Shown here: positions 21,611 to 33,479 of the stretch, piece after piece
Numbering within the stretch: position 1 is the first letter of the stretch
Layout of the letters: each line of letters opens with the position of its first letter
Assembly (NCBI RefSeq): GCF_947623445.1
Contig: NC_135246.1
Location: 10,275,856-10,339,855 of the forward strand
Reading direction: 5' to 3'
Length of the DNA: 64,000 nt
Origin: Clavelina lepadiformis
Lineage: Eukaryota; Chordata; Ascidiacea; Aplousobranchia; Clavelinidae
Notes under the pieces: generated by a model
Databases searched by the model: none
Seen by the model: only the letters and a program-made list of their open reading frames with translations
Told to the model about the DNA's origin: nothing
Made by a program: the position numbers and the translations under genes

Positions 21611-22634
21611 ATGTTCACCACTGAAAACCTCGTGGAGTATTTAGTAAAGGAAATTATAATACTCTCATCAGCCTACGATTTGCAGAAAGAAAATGTCGCC
21701 AATGAAAAAAGACCCTTGTTTGAGAAAATTCAGTATGATTTGAAGCAAACGAAAAAGAGATATAGTTTTGCATGTTTTCCACGGTTTAACTACAGGTGTA
21801 GTTATGACATCAGCAACCTAACTGGAAACAAGTTACTTCAATTTCTGGTCAAAATTCTCAACGATGATTGGAATGATGGTGATGCAGTGATACTTTTCAT
21901 TGATAGAAAGTACCATGCTGCAGTTCTGAAGTATTCTACAACAAAATTAGAATTTAAAACTCATCCTTTTCCAAGAGAACAACTTGACAATAGATTTATC
22001 TTTCCCAAGTTGTTTGATGACAGCCATGTACAATCTGTGCAAATGGGCAAAAAATATTTGAAAATCTACTACGCACCTGTAAAGATAAAGCTATTACGAG
22101 AAGATGCTAGACATAGATTTGTAGTTTTCCTAGAAAAGAAAATGTCGGAGAATATTACCATTTCTCACCCTTATCATTATGCTTTTATGGGACTGCTGTA
22201 TGAAATAGCCAAAACAAAAATATGCACACTTAAATATATGGAGGCAAAAGGAATTCTAAATGATATCCCGGTGGCAGCTTACGTAAAACTTGCCATGGAC
22301 ACTCAACAAATTGGGAAACTGAAGAGAGTTTTTGGTGAAAGAGAAATCCTGATTGGTAAAAAAGGTTACGTTCCGCTTTCTTAAAGGCAAGTCACCGCAA
22401 AGATGCAGCTGAAGAAATCATTTCTCGGTTAAGTTTTTGCAAAAGAGGTATAAGTGTATATGTTATAACAATTTGTCAATAGGAAATGCCTAAACAGGTA
22501 TTTTAAGCAACATTTAGGAGAAATTCATTTTTGATTGTCTTTTTTGCAGATCAATTCCAAACACCAATGGATCTTACAGCATCGAAGACGTGAAAACAGT
22601 TTTACTGGAGATTAAAAACTTTTATTCATTGTGA
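21611..22634 (+). CDS. Unrecognised tandem gene family, copy A (3' frame broken)
   Basis: A 257-codon open frame (21611-22384) aligns over its length with copies D and E. Shared blocks: a LFEKIQ motif near residue 40, FNYxxSYDISNLTG near 65, LNDDWNDGDA, KYHAAVLKYS, FPKLFDDSHVQ, MGLLYEIAKT, GILNDIPVAAYVKLAMDTQQ and KLKRVFGER. No signal peptide or membrane segment is seen, so it is probably intracellular. Compared with copy B one base is missing just before the stop, shifting out a conserved KASHRKDAAEEI tail that would reach a donor at 22427. The conserved last exon is present (22550-22634, SIPNTNGSYSIEDVKTVL). The family's MLST start lies upstream in another frame. The product may be a C-terminally altered protein, or the copy may be dying. 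Function unknown. Confidence 0.7.
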
Positions 22635-23044
22635 AGCTATCAAAATGAAAGTTATAATGAAATCTATTTTGGTTATAATAGGTATATACTGTAGAAAGTA
22701 AAATTTTATGTTGAATGTCCTATAACGATTTGGATTCGATTATTTTAATTAATGAGGATATTGTTTCTCAATGCTGAGAATATTATTTAGTTTTGATAAA
22801 TGTCATACGTATTATCTTCTTGTATAGTGGTTTAAATAGTAACTTTGATTGTGAAATTTCCATTGAAACTTGTAGAAACAGCTGTTTCCGCCCACCAAGC
22901 TTCCTGTGGCAACTGATACTACATTCTTTTTTCTCGCCATTTTATTTCAGTCCTTTTATAGTATATTAATCCTAAAAGTTTGTCAATTTCTTTGTCATTG
23001 TGTGGATCTTGTATAGCGTCATGTCGTCAAATGTTGTCAAACAA

Positions 23045-24189
23045 ATGTTGTCCACGATGAAAGTCAAAAACGAATTCTCAGTTGACCCACACATTTGACT
23101 AAATTAACCAATAAGAGTGGTGCGAAAAACAGTGTACAATGTGATGGTTATAAAATGGGTACATAAAAATAATCCCGTGACACAAGAAGTTATGGAGCGC
23201 TTAACCAAGGAAATTAGAATAATTCCTTTTGATTTTGACATACAAAACAAAATGTGGTCGACACAAGGGGCCCATTGTTTGATAAAATTCAATACGAATT
23301 AGATCAAACACGAAAAAAAGATAAGCGTATTAGCTTTTTCCGATTTAATTACATGTGTAATTATGAAATTAGCAGCTTAACTGGACAAAATTTATTGCAA
23401 TCTTTTTCTCAAACTTCTCAACGATGATCGGGATGATGGCGAAGCGGTTTTACTTTCAAGTGATGGAAAGTATCATGCTTGCATTTTGAAATATTTAACC
23501 TCCCAAATAAAGCTTAATATTCATGCTTTTCCAAGAGAACAACTTGACAATAGATTTATCGTTTCCAAGTTGTTTGATGACAGCAATGTTCAGTCTGTGC
23601 AAATGAATAAAAAAGAGTTGGAAAATTATTACCTACCTGATATGATAAAACTGTTACCAGAGAATGCTAAACAAAAATTTACGCATTTTTTGGAACAGAA
23701 AATGTCACGAAACATCATCAGTATTCAGCCTTATCATTATGTTTTTATGGGACTGCTGTATGAAATTGCCAAAACAAAAGTATGCACACTCAAATATATG
23801 GAGGCAAAAAGAATTCTAAATGACATTCCTGTGGCAGCTTACGTAAAACTTGCCATAGACACTCAAAAAACTGTAAAATTGAAGAGAGTTTTTGGCAAAA
23901 GATAATTCCTGATTGGTCAACAGGGTACCGTATCGATTTCTTTAAAAGCAAGTCACCGCAAAGACGCAGCTAAAGATAGTATTCTTGAGTAAGTTACGTT
24001 ACATGTGTGTTACACCAATACAGCAATCCGCAGTATCAAAACGTAACGATATTGCCATAACATTGTTTAGATAAAGAGAAATTCATTTGTTTTGTTTTTA
24101 ACAGATCAATTCCAAACATTAACGGCTCTTTCAACACTGTACATATAAAGAATGTTTTAGTAGAAATAAAGCAATTTTATTCGTTGTAA
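23045..24189 (+). pseudogene. Unrecognised tandem gene family, copy B (pseudogene)
   Basis: Starts with the family's MLSTM at 23045, followed at once by stops and an insertion. Later parts are in several frames: ~23190-23300, a 139-codon stretch at 23486-23905, and a tail interrupted by TAA. The last exon at 24105-24189 is open (SIPNINGSF...IKQFYSL). Copy A is its closest relative; both have FPREQLDNRFI and KVCTLKYMEAK-type blocks. About four breaks are visible. Confidence 0.82.
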
Positions 24190-25315
24190 AAATAAAACTA
24201 TAATATTTACAACCAATCACATTTGCAAGGCATTTATTGAAAATGTTTCCAAAAATTCAGATTGTATATTTCCCTTTATTTTGCAATTGTTAGAATTTTA
24301 TTAAAGCAAATATTAATATCATTAACGCACTTATTTCAATGAGTTATTTGAATTTAAATGTAACTGTAAAAAGCATGTAAAATATCCTGTATATTAAGCA
24401 GACAAAAGCTAGAAAACAGTTTTGAAACTTGTTTGTACAAATATTAATTCAAAAATACAAAGCTTGAATCATGGATATCAAGCTTGTACATTCTGAGTAC
24501 AATTATGATAGATTTATTACATCCCATTTGTTTTAGTTCACTGGTCTTTGCTCCACTTTTTAACACTTCAACTGCTCGGGTTGCTGGCAGACATAAATCA
24601 AACAGAGTAGATATTTTTCGTCGAAGATCTTAATAGGAGCATTTATCTTATTTGTATATATATATATATATCTTTCTCCTTGATAAACAATTAATAACAA
24701 CAGTCCTCCAAATAAGGATTGTGGAATACTGTATTTTCGGTTACAATAACACTGTAAAATTTTATACATTGCTTGCATTTTGCAAAAGGATTATGCAAGA
24801 AAAATATGTAGCTATACTGCCAACAATTTGCAAAGGTTACATAATAATTTGCAAATATAAATATTTATTGAATAAGAACGTGATAAATTGTATAAAATAC
24901 ACAAATAATGCTTTGAGTCCATTCAATTTCACTTTAGTCTTTTTTCGATTCCAACTGAATATAAACATAATGACAAGATAGCTATATTTGCTTTTGATTC
25001 CTAAGTGCCGAAAAATCCTGTAGATTGTAGACTGTATCACATAAATGTCACCACTGATGTTTAAGCTAGAGAGCACTTGAGCAGATTCTTGCTTTCAAGA
25101 AAAATCTGCTGCTGTTAACATTTCAGAGTTCTGTCGATTCACAAATTTTTACGAAAATATCTAACCACATCGAAAGTGTATGCAAAAGTTTACACAAAAT
25201 GATACATATAAGTTAGGAGATAAAAACATTCACATAATAATCTTCAGCTTAACATGCTTTCTTAGTCTGCTTATATACTGTAGTTTAAAGTAGCCGTTTT
25301 GTTTATCGACGTAGC
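24190..25315. other. Gene-free AT-rich stretch
   Basis: Contains a short TA microsatellite at ~24654-24670. Nothing else recognised. Confidence 0.6.
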
Positions 25316-25745
25316 TTCCTCACAAATATAGCAATGTCGTTTTCGATGAAAAGAGGGTAAAGAATCGGATGGAGAGCTGTGCTTTTAATCGAAAGAAGAA
25401 AGCCGGCGATGAAGATTTCTGTTTCGGGTGGAAGAGCGACACCTCCCAAACTGGCATAAACCATGATGCAAATCGGGATCAAAGCAGCAAAAAAATCAGT
25501 AAAAATAAACCTTGCTATTCGCTATTGCATTTTGCGATGTTGCTCCATTTCTTCACTACCATAGTCAGGTCGCTTTTGCATTCGATGGTATATTAAACTG
25601 TAATTGAAACAAACAAAGGCGAATGATGCAAGGTTGAAAGTGATATTAGCTGCAGAATAAATGACGAAATTCTAATTAGGGGTGAAGTAAAATGTAGACA
25701 CGCAGACGATTGATTTTCCATAATAACATTGAAGATACGTATTGC
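25316..25745 (-). pseudogene. Partial inverted copy of the LDLa-GPCR (TM5-TM7)
   Basis: The reverse complement matches 32215-32630 of the receptor gene, with shared coding blocks KRPDYGS, RIARFIFTDF, CIMVYASLGGVALPP and HPILY. A stop lies in the third cytoplasmic loop and the NP of NPxxY has become HP. No LDLa exons are attached. It shows that the receptor belonged to a local duplicated set. Confidence 0.85.
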
Positions 25746-26094
25746 ATTGCCTGTTATCTTCGTCTGAGTAATTGTTCAGTGTACTGTAAGCGAATAATGT
25801 CATTACCTTAATTTTGAATTGTATTAAGAACTTTATAATTCTGAATTAAGGTATTGACGCCAGTCTATAACAGGGAGAGAAATAGTCGTGAAAAACCCAC
25901 TCTAAAACTATGAACAGATCAAGGAGCTTATGAAACCATTCAAAAATAGTCCATGTAACAATACCACAGCAGTGTAAGACAGTAAACTAAGTAATACTAG
26001 GATGTACACTTCTTATTCGTTAAACACATGTTCTACTTCTATCCAACACCTTTGATCAAATGTTAGAATTATAAGTACAGTATATATTTGGGCA

Positions 26095-28260
26095 ACATTT
26101 AAACGACATTTTATTTCAGTTTTTTTTTGTAATATTAACTCCAACGGTTATGTTAATTTCTTTGTCTTTATGTAGATCTTGTGTAACGATTATTTTCTCG
26201 TTCATGTAGCCAGGCTTAATTTCACATTTACGGTGAACCGCGACACCTTTAACTGCGAGTAACTGTGAGTAACCTTCAACTGTGAGACTGTGTAGCGTTA
26301 TCACGCTAATGAAACAAACCGATGATCTTCGAAAAGCCACATTTAATTGGTCTCAGCCAGACGCCGACTCAGACTAAAAACTCTAAAAAGCGCACAATAT
26401 TTATATATAACAAGGGTGCCAAATCACGTGATTAAAATAGTTAACAAACGCGTAGAAGGTGCTGATTGGTAAAAACGCATCAAGCAAAAACACGGTGATA
26501 AGTAACAACACAACATGTGAGGAACAAAGTCCGTAACACACCCCCCATCCTATATTTGAGGCCACCCGGACGAAACTTTCCCCTGTCCCATGGAATGTGA
26601 GCTAAATCACGGTGAATCGTGAATCCTATACAAGTTAAAAACATCAGAACGATAAAAAGTGTTCCATCACCAAAAAATCCTCGAACTCTAACACTTCTTC
26701 GTGCACTCCAAAACACTGGTAAAGTGAAACTTGCACGCACTTCATCTGTAACGGGCGTCGACATTGACTTTTCGTGTGTCCCTTCCGAAAGGTAGGCCCC
26801 TTGATTGTTGATAATTGAAGTTGGCGAACTCTCATCCACTTCATTATGTTCAGCATCGGAAATGTATGCATGGCTGTACTCTTTATCGGCATTGCTGTCG
26901 TCTTTCTGGCCTCCTTTCAGCAACATAGTTTCTTCAGTTTCGACAGCTTTCTTGGGGTTAGTGATGAAGCTGTAAAGACAGTCAAAATCTTTCTCCTCGA
27001 AGACAGTTTCTGGGAGAGACATGACCATTTGTGGATCCCTTAAGCCCTTCATCACACACAGAAACATTAAATCTTTTCGAAGACGTTCGTCTGTTGGATA
27101 GGCCCTTCTACCCAGAATGTTTACTGTCTTTACATAGTCACATGCGGACTCGTCTTGTAGTTGTCGTCTGTTGAAAAACGATTTCCGCATTCTATACAGA
27201 GCTTCTGGATAGTCGACAATCAACTCGAATTGATAAACAACGTCTTCTAAAGACATCTCAGCAACAGGTAAGTGACTTAATCTGAGAAGGAACATTTCTT
27301 GAATCGAAGCCAAGAAAAACGGTTTCTTCCCTTCATTGGAAAGCTTGGTTAGACGACAATAAGAATGAAACAAATACAAAAATTGTTGTAAGTCGTCTCC
27401 CGCTTTATAGAACGGCCGTGGAAGGTAGAAGATCGGATCGATAACATTCACACGACTGCTAACCCTTTTGGCGGTTGTGAAATCCTGGCGCGCTCGCCAA
27501 TTGTAACGATTATTTTCTCGTTCATGTAGCCAGGCTTAATTTCACATTTACGGTGAACCGCGACACCTTTAACTGCGAGTAACTGTGAGTAACCTTCAAC
27601 TGTGAGACTGTGTAGCGTTATCACGCTAATGAAACAAACCGATGATCTTCGAAAAGCCACATTTAATTGGTCTCAGCCAGACGCCGACTCAGACTAAAAA
27701 TTCTAAAAAGCGCACAATATTTATATATAACAAGGGTGCCAAATCACGTGATTAAAATAGTTAACAAACGCGTAGAAGGTGCTGATTGGTAAAAACGCAT
27801 CAAGCAAAAACACGGTGATAAGTAACAACACAACATGTGAGGAACAAAGTCCGTAACACTTGCACAGGGTCATAAATAAAATTTTGTCTATACTAAAAAT
27901 GAAAGACGGTTTTTCATTAGAAGAAGTTAAAGAATGCGTAACCAAGGAAATCATAATTATTCCAAAACATTCAACTATGTGTGTAATTACGACATTAGCA
28001 ACTTAAGTAGCAACAACTTACTGGGGTTTTTGTAAAAATTCTCCGCGATAGCTGGCAAATGGAAATCATAACGTATCCATTCCTTTCAAATGAGCTAAGC
28101 AACAGATTTACTTTTAATAATTGTTTGACGACGATTATGTGCGACTTGCTCAAGAAAAAAAACAGAGCTAAACGACTATTAGACCTACGCACTAGACAAG
28201 ATTGCAATATTACGAGATAACTCAAAAGAAAGGGTTTTCGTCTTCTTACAACTTGTTTCA
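26095..28260 (+). pseudogene. Unrecognised tandem gene family, copy C (fragment split by an LTR element)
   Basis: 26095-26181 matches the 5' flank of copy B (TTAATTTCTTTGTC...TGTGTAGATCTTG-like). After the LTR element the copy resumes at 27863 and runs through an ATGAAAGACGGTTTTTC start. It then shows pieces of the family protein (KEIIII, YNYDISNLS-like, FFDDDYV-like, LLRDNS) in shifting frames with large deletions. The 3' exon was not found. Clearly dead. Confidence 0.78.
26182..27858 (-). mobile_element. Gag-only LTR retroelement (Ty3-like, non-autonomous)
   Basis: Two 357-bp direct repeats (26182-26538 and 27502-27858) begin TGTAACG and end GTAACA on the plus strand. They differ at about one base and are flanked by the 4-bp duplication CTTG. 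Read on the minus strand, a primer-binding-like TGGCGAGC motif follows the 5' LTR and a purine tract GGATGGGGGGTG precedes the 3' LTR. The interior is under 1 kb and holds one gag/capsid-like reading frame (~27.45 to ~26.48 kb) that runs into the LTR; no pol is present. It looks whole for a gag-only element and young, and it must depend on a partner for reverse transcription. Confidence 0.87.
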
Positions 28261-28493
28261 ACTGGTATTCTCTGTACTATCAACAACGAAGTGCTAAAGT
28301 CCTTATATAAAAGATTCATTTAATGGGTCAAAAGCAGATTACTTTAGTTTAGCGTTACCTTCTGGCGTGGTTGGCGTAATTTTTTGGTCATGACCATAAA
28401 GACCATCACTGTACTATATGTTAAATAAAAGTAAAACTCATCTATTTGAAGATAACACGATGGAACTTTTGACAAATATATGCAATGTTACAG

Positions 28494-31400
28494 ATGTATG
28501 CGACGGATTTAACGACTGCTCCGACGGCTCCGATGAATGGGATTGTTCATCTTGTTCCACATATGGACTGATACCTTGTACTTGCAACAAACCGAATATT
28601 AACACGTGCAGAAATAAAATGTTTTCTTGTTATTCATTATCTGGTGAGTTAGTTTTTGCCTAATTTAATATGTTTTTTTTCTGTACAGGATACGTAGAGG
28701 GTATGCAAAACTCCAACGACTAATACTACCCAACAATAAACTAAACTTCATGCTTTGGACTGTTGAAGGGAATATTAAAGTTTCTAGTTGTTTTAGTCGA
28801 CAAAAACTGTAAAAATCTCGCTGATACACGTTAAGTCTACAGGTTTTCTGTTTTAAATCTTGCACAATATAAATTCAAAACTTGTTTTATCAGAGCGATG
28901 CGACGGAATTTTCGACTGTTCAGATGGATCGGATGAGCAGCATTGCCACTGTCCGTCTCACGCACCTCTATCTTGCTTATGTAATGATTCAAGAAACTTA
29001 ACTTGTTCAGCATGCGTCCGGGTCAAAATGCGATCTTGTTATAAAACAAGACGTATGCTTGAGCTTTTTTAGCATAATTTCGTTTCAGTCAATGGTTTCT
29101 TGAACTTGTGTTAAAAGTAACTTACAACTCAGATGCTTGCGATCAGAGTAAACATGGTTCGTCTTTTCGGTTTTTATAATTGGTTACTACTAATTTCCCA
29201 ACTGGCATGCCACATTCATTTTAACATTGTTAATTTGAACAGAGAAATGTGATGGTTTTGCTCAGTGTTATGACGGATCTGATGAATTGAATTGTATGCT
29301 CAAGCCATGGTGCAACCATATACGAAGTATGTAAGCTGATTAAAAAGACGGTGATAAAAGTAGCTATAGATCAGAACATGCTTTAAGTCCCTATGAAAAT
29401 GCAAAAAGTATTTTGAACAACTTCGTTAAAACTACTGTATATGCTATATTAGTCACTGAGTTGTTTTTACAATACTGTTTCACATATACGCGAAAACGCT
29501 CATATTACAGAAATAATATTTAGATCATTGCGACGGTTACGCCCACTGCATTGACGGAGAAGACGAAAGATTTTGTGACGATTGTCCTGAATATTTACCA
29601 CTGCGATGTGCCTGTAACAGCCGGGACAACTTTACTTGCCATGGAGATGGGCGGATTTGCTATAAAAAAGAAGGTAGAAAGACGTCGACTGAATACACTT
29701 AGATACCATTTAAAGGACTACAATAAATAACAAATAATTCCGTATGACGCAAATTTAAGGTAACAACATAACAATAATAACAGAAGCGTGCAACGGTACG
29801 ATAGAGTGTGCTGATGGTTCGGACGAATGGAATTGTTCATCGTGTCCATCCTGGGCACCCCTGCCATGCTTTTGCAAACTGACAGGCACCTGCGCAAGCA
29901 ATGACAGTTTTTCAACATGCTACGAAGAAAATCGTAAGTGGAAGTGTAATGTAAATAGTAATTAAGAAATTGGTAAGAATTTGCCTACCTTATAAAGTTT
30001 TCTTTCATTTACTTATTTTTGGAAAGTTAACTTGCTGTCTGATCTGGTCGGCCATCAATTTTATGTAAAACATAATCGTTTTAAAGTGACATGTTGGCTA
30101 ATTCAACAGTCTTTGTATCATTCTAGAAAAATGCGATTTGGGAAAAAGCTGTTCGGATGTATCCGATGAAGCCAATTGCACTTGCCCTGTCAGCTACTTT
30201 GCTTGTTCTTGCTTCAAAGAAAACTTCCCTACTTGCTCAGCAGAGAAAGGCTGCATTGCAAACCACCGCGTGAATAATGGAAATTTAGATTGCGAAAGTG
30301 GCAATGACGAACCTCATGTTACAGATAAGTACACATAAGTTACACATAGTTACACATAAGTCACCACAAACTTATGTGGCGCTTGTGAAGTAAATATTAT
30401 CAGGTTTAGTAATGAAACAGTTTGTTACCAACCCCAATGTGATAACAAGACCTGCTACAAAGTTCCTTCTTTAGAATGTTCTAGTCCCAATTGTAAAAAC
30501 TTTGAAGTTATATGTACGTCTTCATGCGCTGACAGTAAAACCAATCCAGACTGTAATAAAGCTTTTCAGTGTTTCGATCAAACTTTGGTCCTAAAGTCAA
30601 ACTTTTGCAATCGTAAGCTCGACTGTGACGATGGTAGTGATGAAGTCATTGACGGACCCGGATTTAAATGCTCTGCTAAGTTTTCAACCATTCCCTGCAT
30701 CCTGCCCCTGTGGAATATTTACGACGACGTCGCACAATGCTATGATAAATCCGATCTTTGCTTCGATGAGGATGGCTCCTTTTATTGCTTCAAATGTCTG
30801 GATAATCGCTTGATCATCTCATACAAACAACTGTGCGATGGTATCATTGATTGCTATGATTTGTCCGATGAATGCCTTTGCGAAGCAAACCTTATACAGG
30901 AGTGTACCGACTTGTTCTACGAGGCTAATGTAGCGTCACCATACTGTAACATTGAACAAACGGCAGACAGAGAAATTCTAACAAGCATAAACCTAAAAGT
31001 TTTGGATAAAACTGCTACAAACTCTACTTCATTTACTCTGATGTCACGTCCAACGTCTAATACCATTGTTCAATGCAAAACAAAATGGGGCCAAACTTAT
31101 GCCACTTTATGTGACAAAAGACCGGAATATCTTGATTTCAGTGACGAATGTGATACATGTTCAAACCCACCAGGTTTTTGCAACGACACTTGTCACTCCT
31201 ATTATCGTCTCGGAGACCGTTACTGCGACGGATATGTAGATGAGGCATGGAAGTACTTGAAGAGGACAGATTGTCCAAAAAGATTCGACGAACGGGACTG
31301 TCCGATGAGATACCGGTGTAGGGCAGGTGGTAAGGTCAGCATCGACCAAAGAGAAAAGTGCGACGGAATACGAGATTGTGATGATGGAAGTGATGAGAAA

Positions 31401-32687
31401 AATTGTGACAATAGATACCGATGTAGGACTGTTATAGGCAGTTTTCTGTCCATCCCTATTAGAGCCGTATTAGATGGAAAACGAGATTGTGTGGACGGCT
31501 CAGATGAATTCGTTCCAGGAATATTTTCCTCTCGCTTTGAACTAATCGGAAATATTCATCTTCGTCGATGGTTTTGAATTGTAGCTATATTTACGATTTT
31601 TGGAAACATTTACGTTATTGTTTTTACATCACGTCATATGATGGACGAAAATCTTTCTAAGGGTCATAAATGCAACCACATCATCATTCTTAACCTGTCC
31701 ATTTCTGATTTCCTTATGGGAATATATTTGCTTATAATTGTTGGTCAAGGAGTAGTTTATTCTGGCAATTATGCGAAGTTTGATTATGGATGGAGAACTA
31801 GCACACTCTGTTCTGTAGCTGGTAGCATTTGTATCATTTCGAGCGAAACTTCTTGCCTTGTTATGGGTCTTCTTGCAGCATTTCGTATGTATACAATCTT
31901 CTGCCCGACTCAATCACGGAATAATTCGATTGTTATCCGGAAATTTGCTGTTGTCTTTATCTGGTTGCTTGCAATATCACTCGCTATTGTACCCAATTTT
32001 TTCAGGTAGGCCTACTTCAATCAAGGAGTGTTGTTTCGCAATCCCTTTTCAAAAGCTGATATAGTTACAGATGATTATGTGACGAAATTTACATGTCGCT
32101 TGGCCAGCATTACAAACACTTCAATGCCAGATGAGGGCAGCCAATGGCTGACGGTTAAAAACTTTCTCGATAAGTATTTTCCACAGTTTTCACAGTTTTC
32201 ACCAGAGGGCGACATAGGTTATTATGGAAAAACAAGCAACTGCATGCCTACATTTTACGTCACCGGTGATAATAATTTCGTCATTTATTCTGCAGCCATC
32301 ATCATTCTCAATTTTGTATCATTCGTCTTCGTTTGTTTTGGTTACAGTTTAGTATACTATCAAATGCGAAAGCGACCTGACTATGGTAGCGGAGAAAAGA
32401 ATCAATGTGGCAGGATGCAATTGCGAATAGCAAGGCTGATTTTTACTGATTTTGTTTGCTGGATATCGATTTGCATCATGGTTTATGCCAGTTTGGGAGG
32501 TGTCGCTCTTCCACCCGGCATAGAAATCTTCACCGCTCGGGTTCTTCTGCCGATTAACAGCGCTCTTAATCCCATTCTTTACTCCCCTTTCATCGAAAAC
32601 TATATTGCGAAAATTGCGAGAAACATACATCAAAAACTGCCAGGTGAATGTCCAACTGGAGTAGAACTTGTATTTAGAATTACATGA
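28494..32687 (+). pseudogene. LDLa-repeat GPCR of the relaxin/LGR-GRL101 type, two in-frame stops
   Basis: Seven exons fit GT-AG borders: 28494-28643, 28894-29052, 29243-29326, 29524-29673, 29784-29933, 30127-30328 and 30404-32687. The first five are phase 1-1 single-LDLa exons with CDG...C.DGSDE...C calcium-binding motifs. The big last exon adds more LDLa modules, then seven helices: ILNLSISDFLMGIYL in TM2, FTDFVCW in TM6 and LPINSALNPILY in TM7, signatures of the LGR/relaxin-receptor group. The Asp/Glu of the E/DRY site is replaced (AFRMY). No leucine-rich repeats separate LDLa and TM1. TGA at 31575-31577 falls before TM1 and TAG at 32007-32009 in the second extracellular loop; the frame is otherwise open, so it is a young pseudogene or null allele. 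The 5' exon with signal peptide was not found. Confidence 0.85.
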
Positions 32688-32859
32688 CTTCGTACTTACG
32701 ATGTAGAGTGTATGATTGCGTTTGTGTTTGTAAATTGATGTTGTTGTTAAATTCAACCTGACATAGGGGTCTGCTAAACTGAGGAGTGTTACCTTGTAAC
32801 TGTTTTGCATGCACCATCGTGCACTGTTGACATATGTTTGAAAAATTTTCTGCACAGAC

Positions 32860-33395
32860 TTGTAACGTAATACAAGTCGATGTCTTTATCTAAATGTCAC
32901 AACATATATTAATATCTACGTAGTTTATTATCTCTGGTCAACAAAAAATTTATTGCAAATCTACCAAAACTTATTCATAGGTAATTTTGGGGTACTGACT
33001 CCGAATCTGACCTTAGTTTTCTTCTGCAAGCTGTAGATTGTTTGCAAATCAAGATTTTTCCTTTTTTGGAAAAATCCGAACTTTTCGCAAAGGGATATAA
33101 CTTGTCAAATGAATTTATTGCTGACAGTCTAAAAACCAGCCTCAAGGCAATAACATCTGACAAAATATTTTTGTTTTATTACGAAAAGTTGTATTTACAG
33201 ACAGATATGCAACAAACTTTGGGGAGAAAATATAAAGAAAGGGGATTTTTTGGAAGTAAAATACATGCGAAAATCAAGTTGTCCATGCAAATGCCAAAGA
33301 AAAGAATGATGGCAGTCAATTAACTTAAAGCTGTTGATGAAAGGACGCAAAAATCAATTGTATTTTACGTTCTAGCACGACGTGGGCAAAAATTT
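32860..33395. other. Stretch downstream of the GPCR, nothing certain
   Basis: A 93-codon open frame at 33042-33323 has no recognisable domain and may be chance. Confidence 0.4.
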
Positions 33396-33479
33396 GTGTT
33401 TGTAACTTTTGCGTTTGTACAGTTTTTGAGGACAGTCACGTTTGATTCTCCAATAGTAATCGGCCATCTTATGTCGGTC

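Noticed and set aside
24652-25076. Open frames on both strands in AT-rich DNA
   Set aside because: Low-complexity composition, no conserved motif.
31575-31577. TGA before TM1 as a selenocysteine codon or programmed read-through
   Set aside because: No receptor of this family uses Sec there and a second stop (TAG) follows; simple inactivation is more likely.
32007-32009. The TAG in the GPCR as part of a short intron (CAG/GTAGGC context)
   Set aside because: The donor-like context has no matching acceptor that would keep the frame, and the sequence on both sides continues in frame through TAG.
33042-33323. 93-codon plus-strand open frame
   Set aside because: No recognised motif and overlapped by another frame; cannot be supported as a gene.
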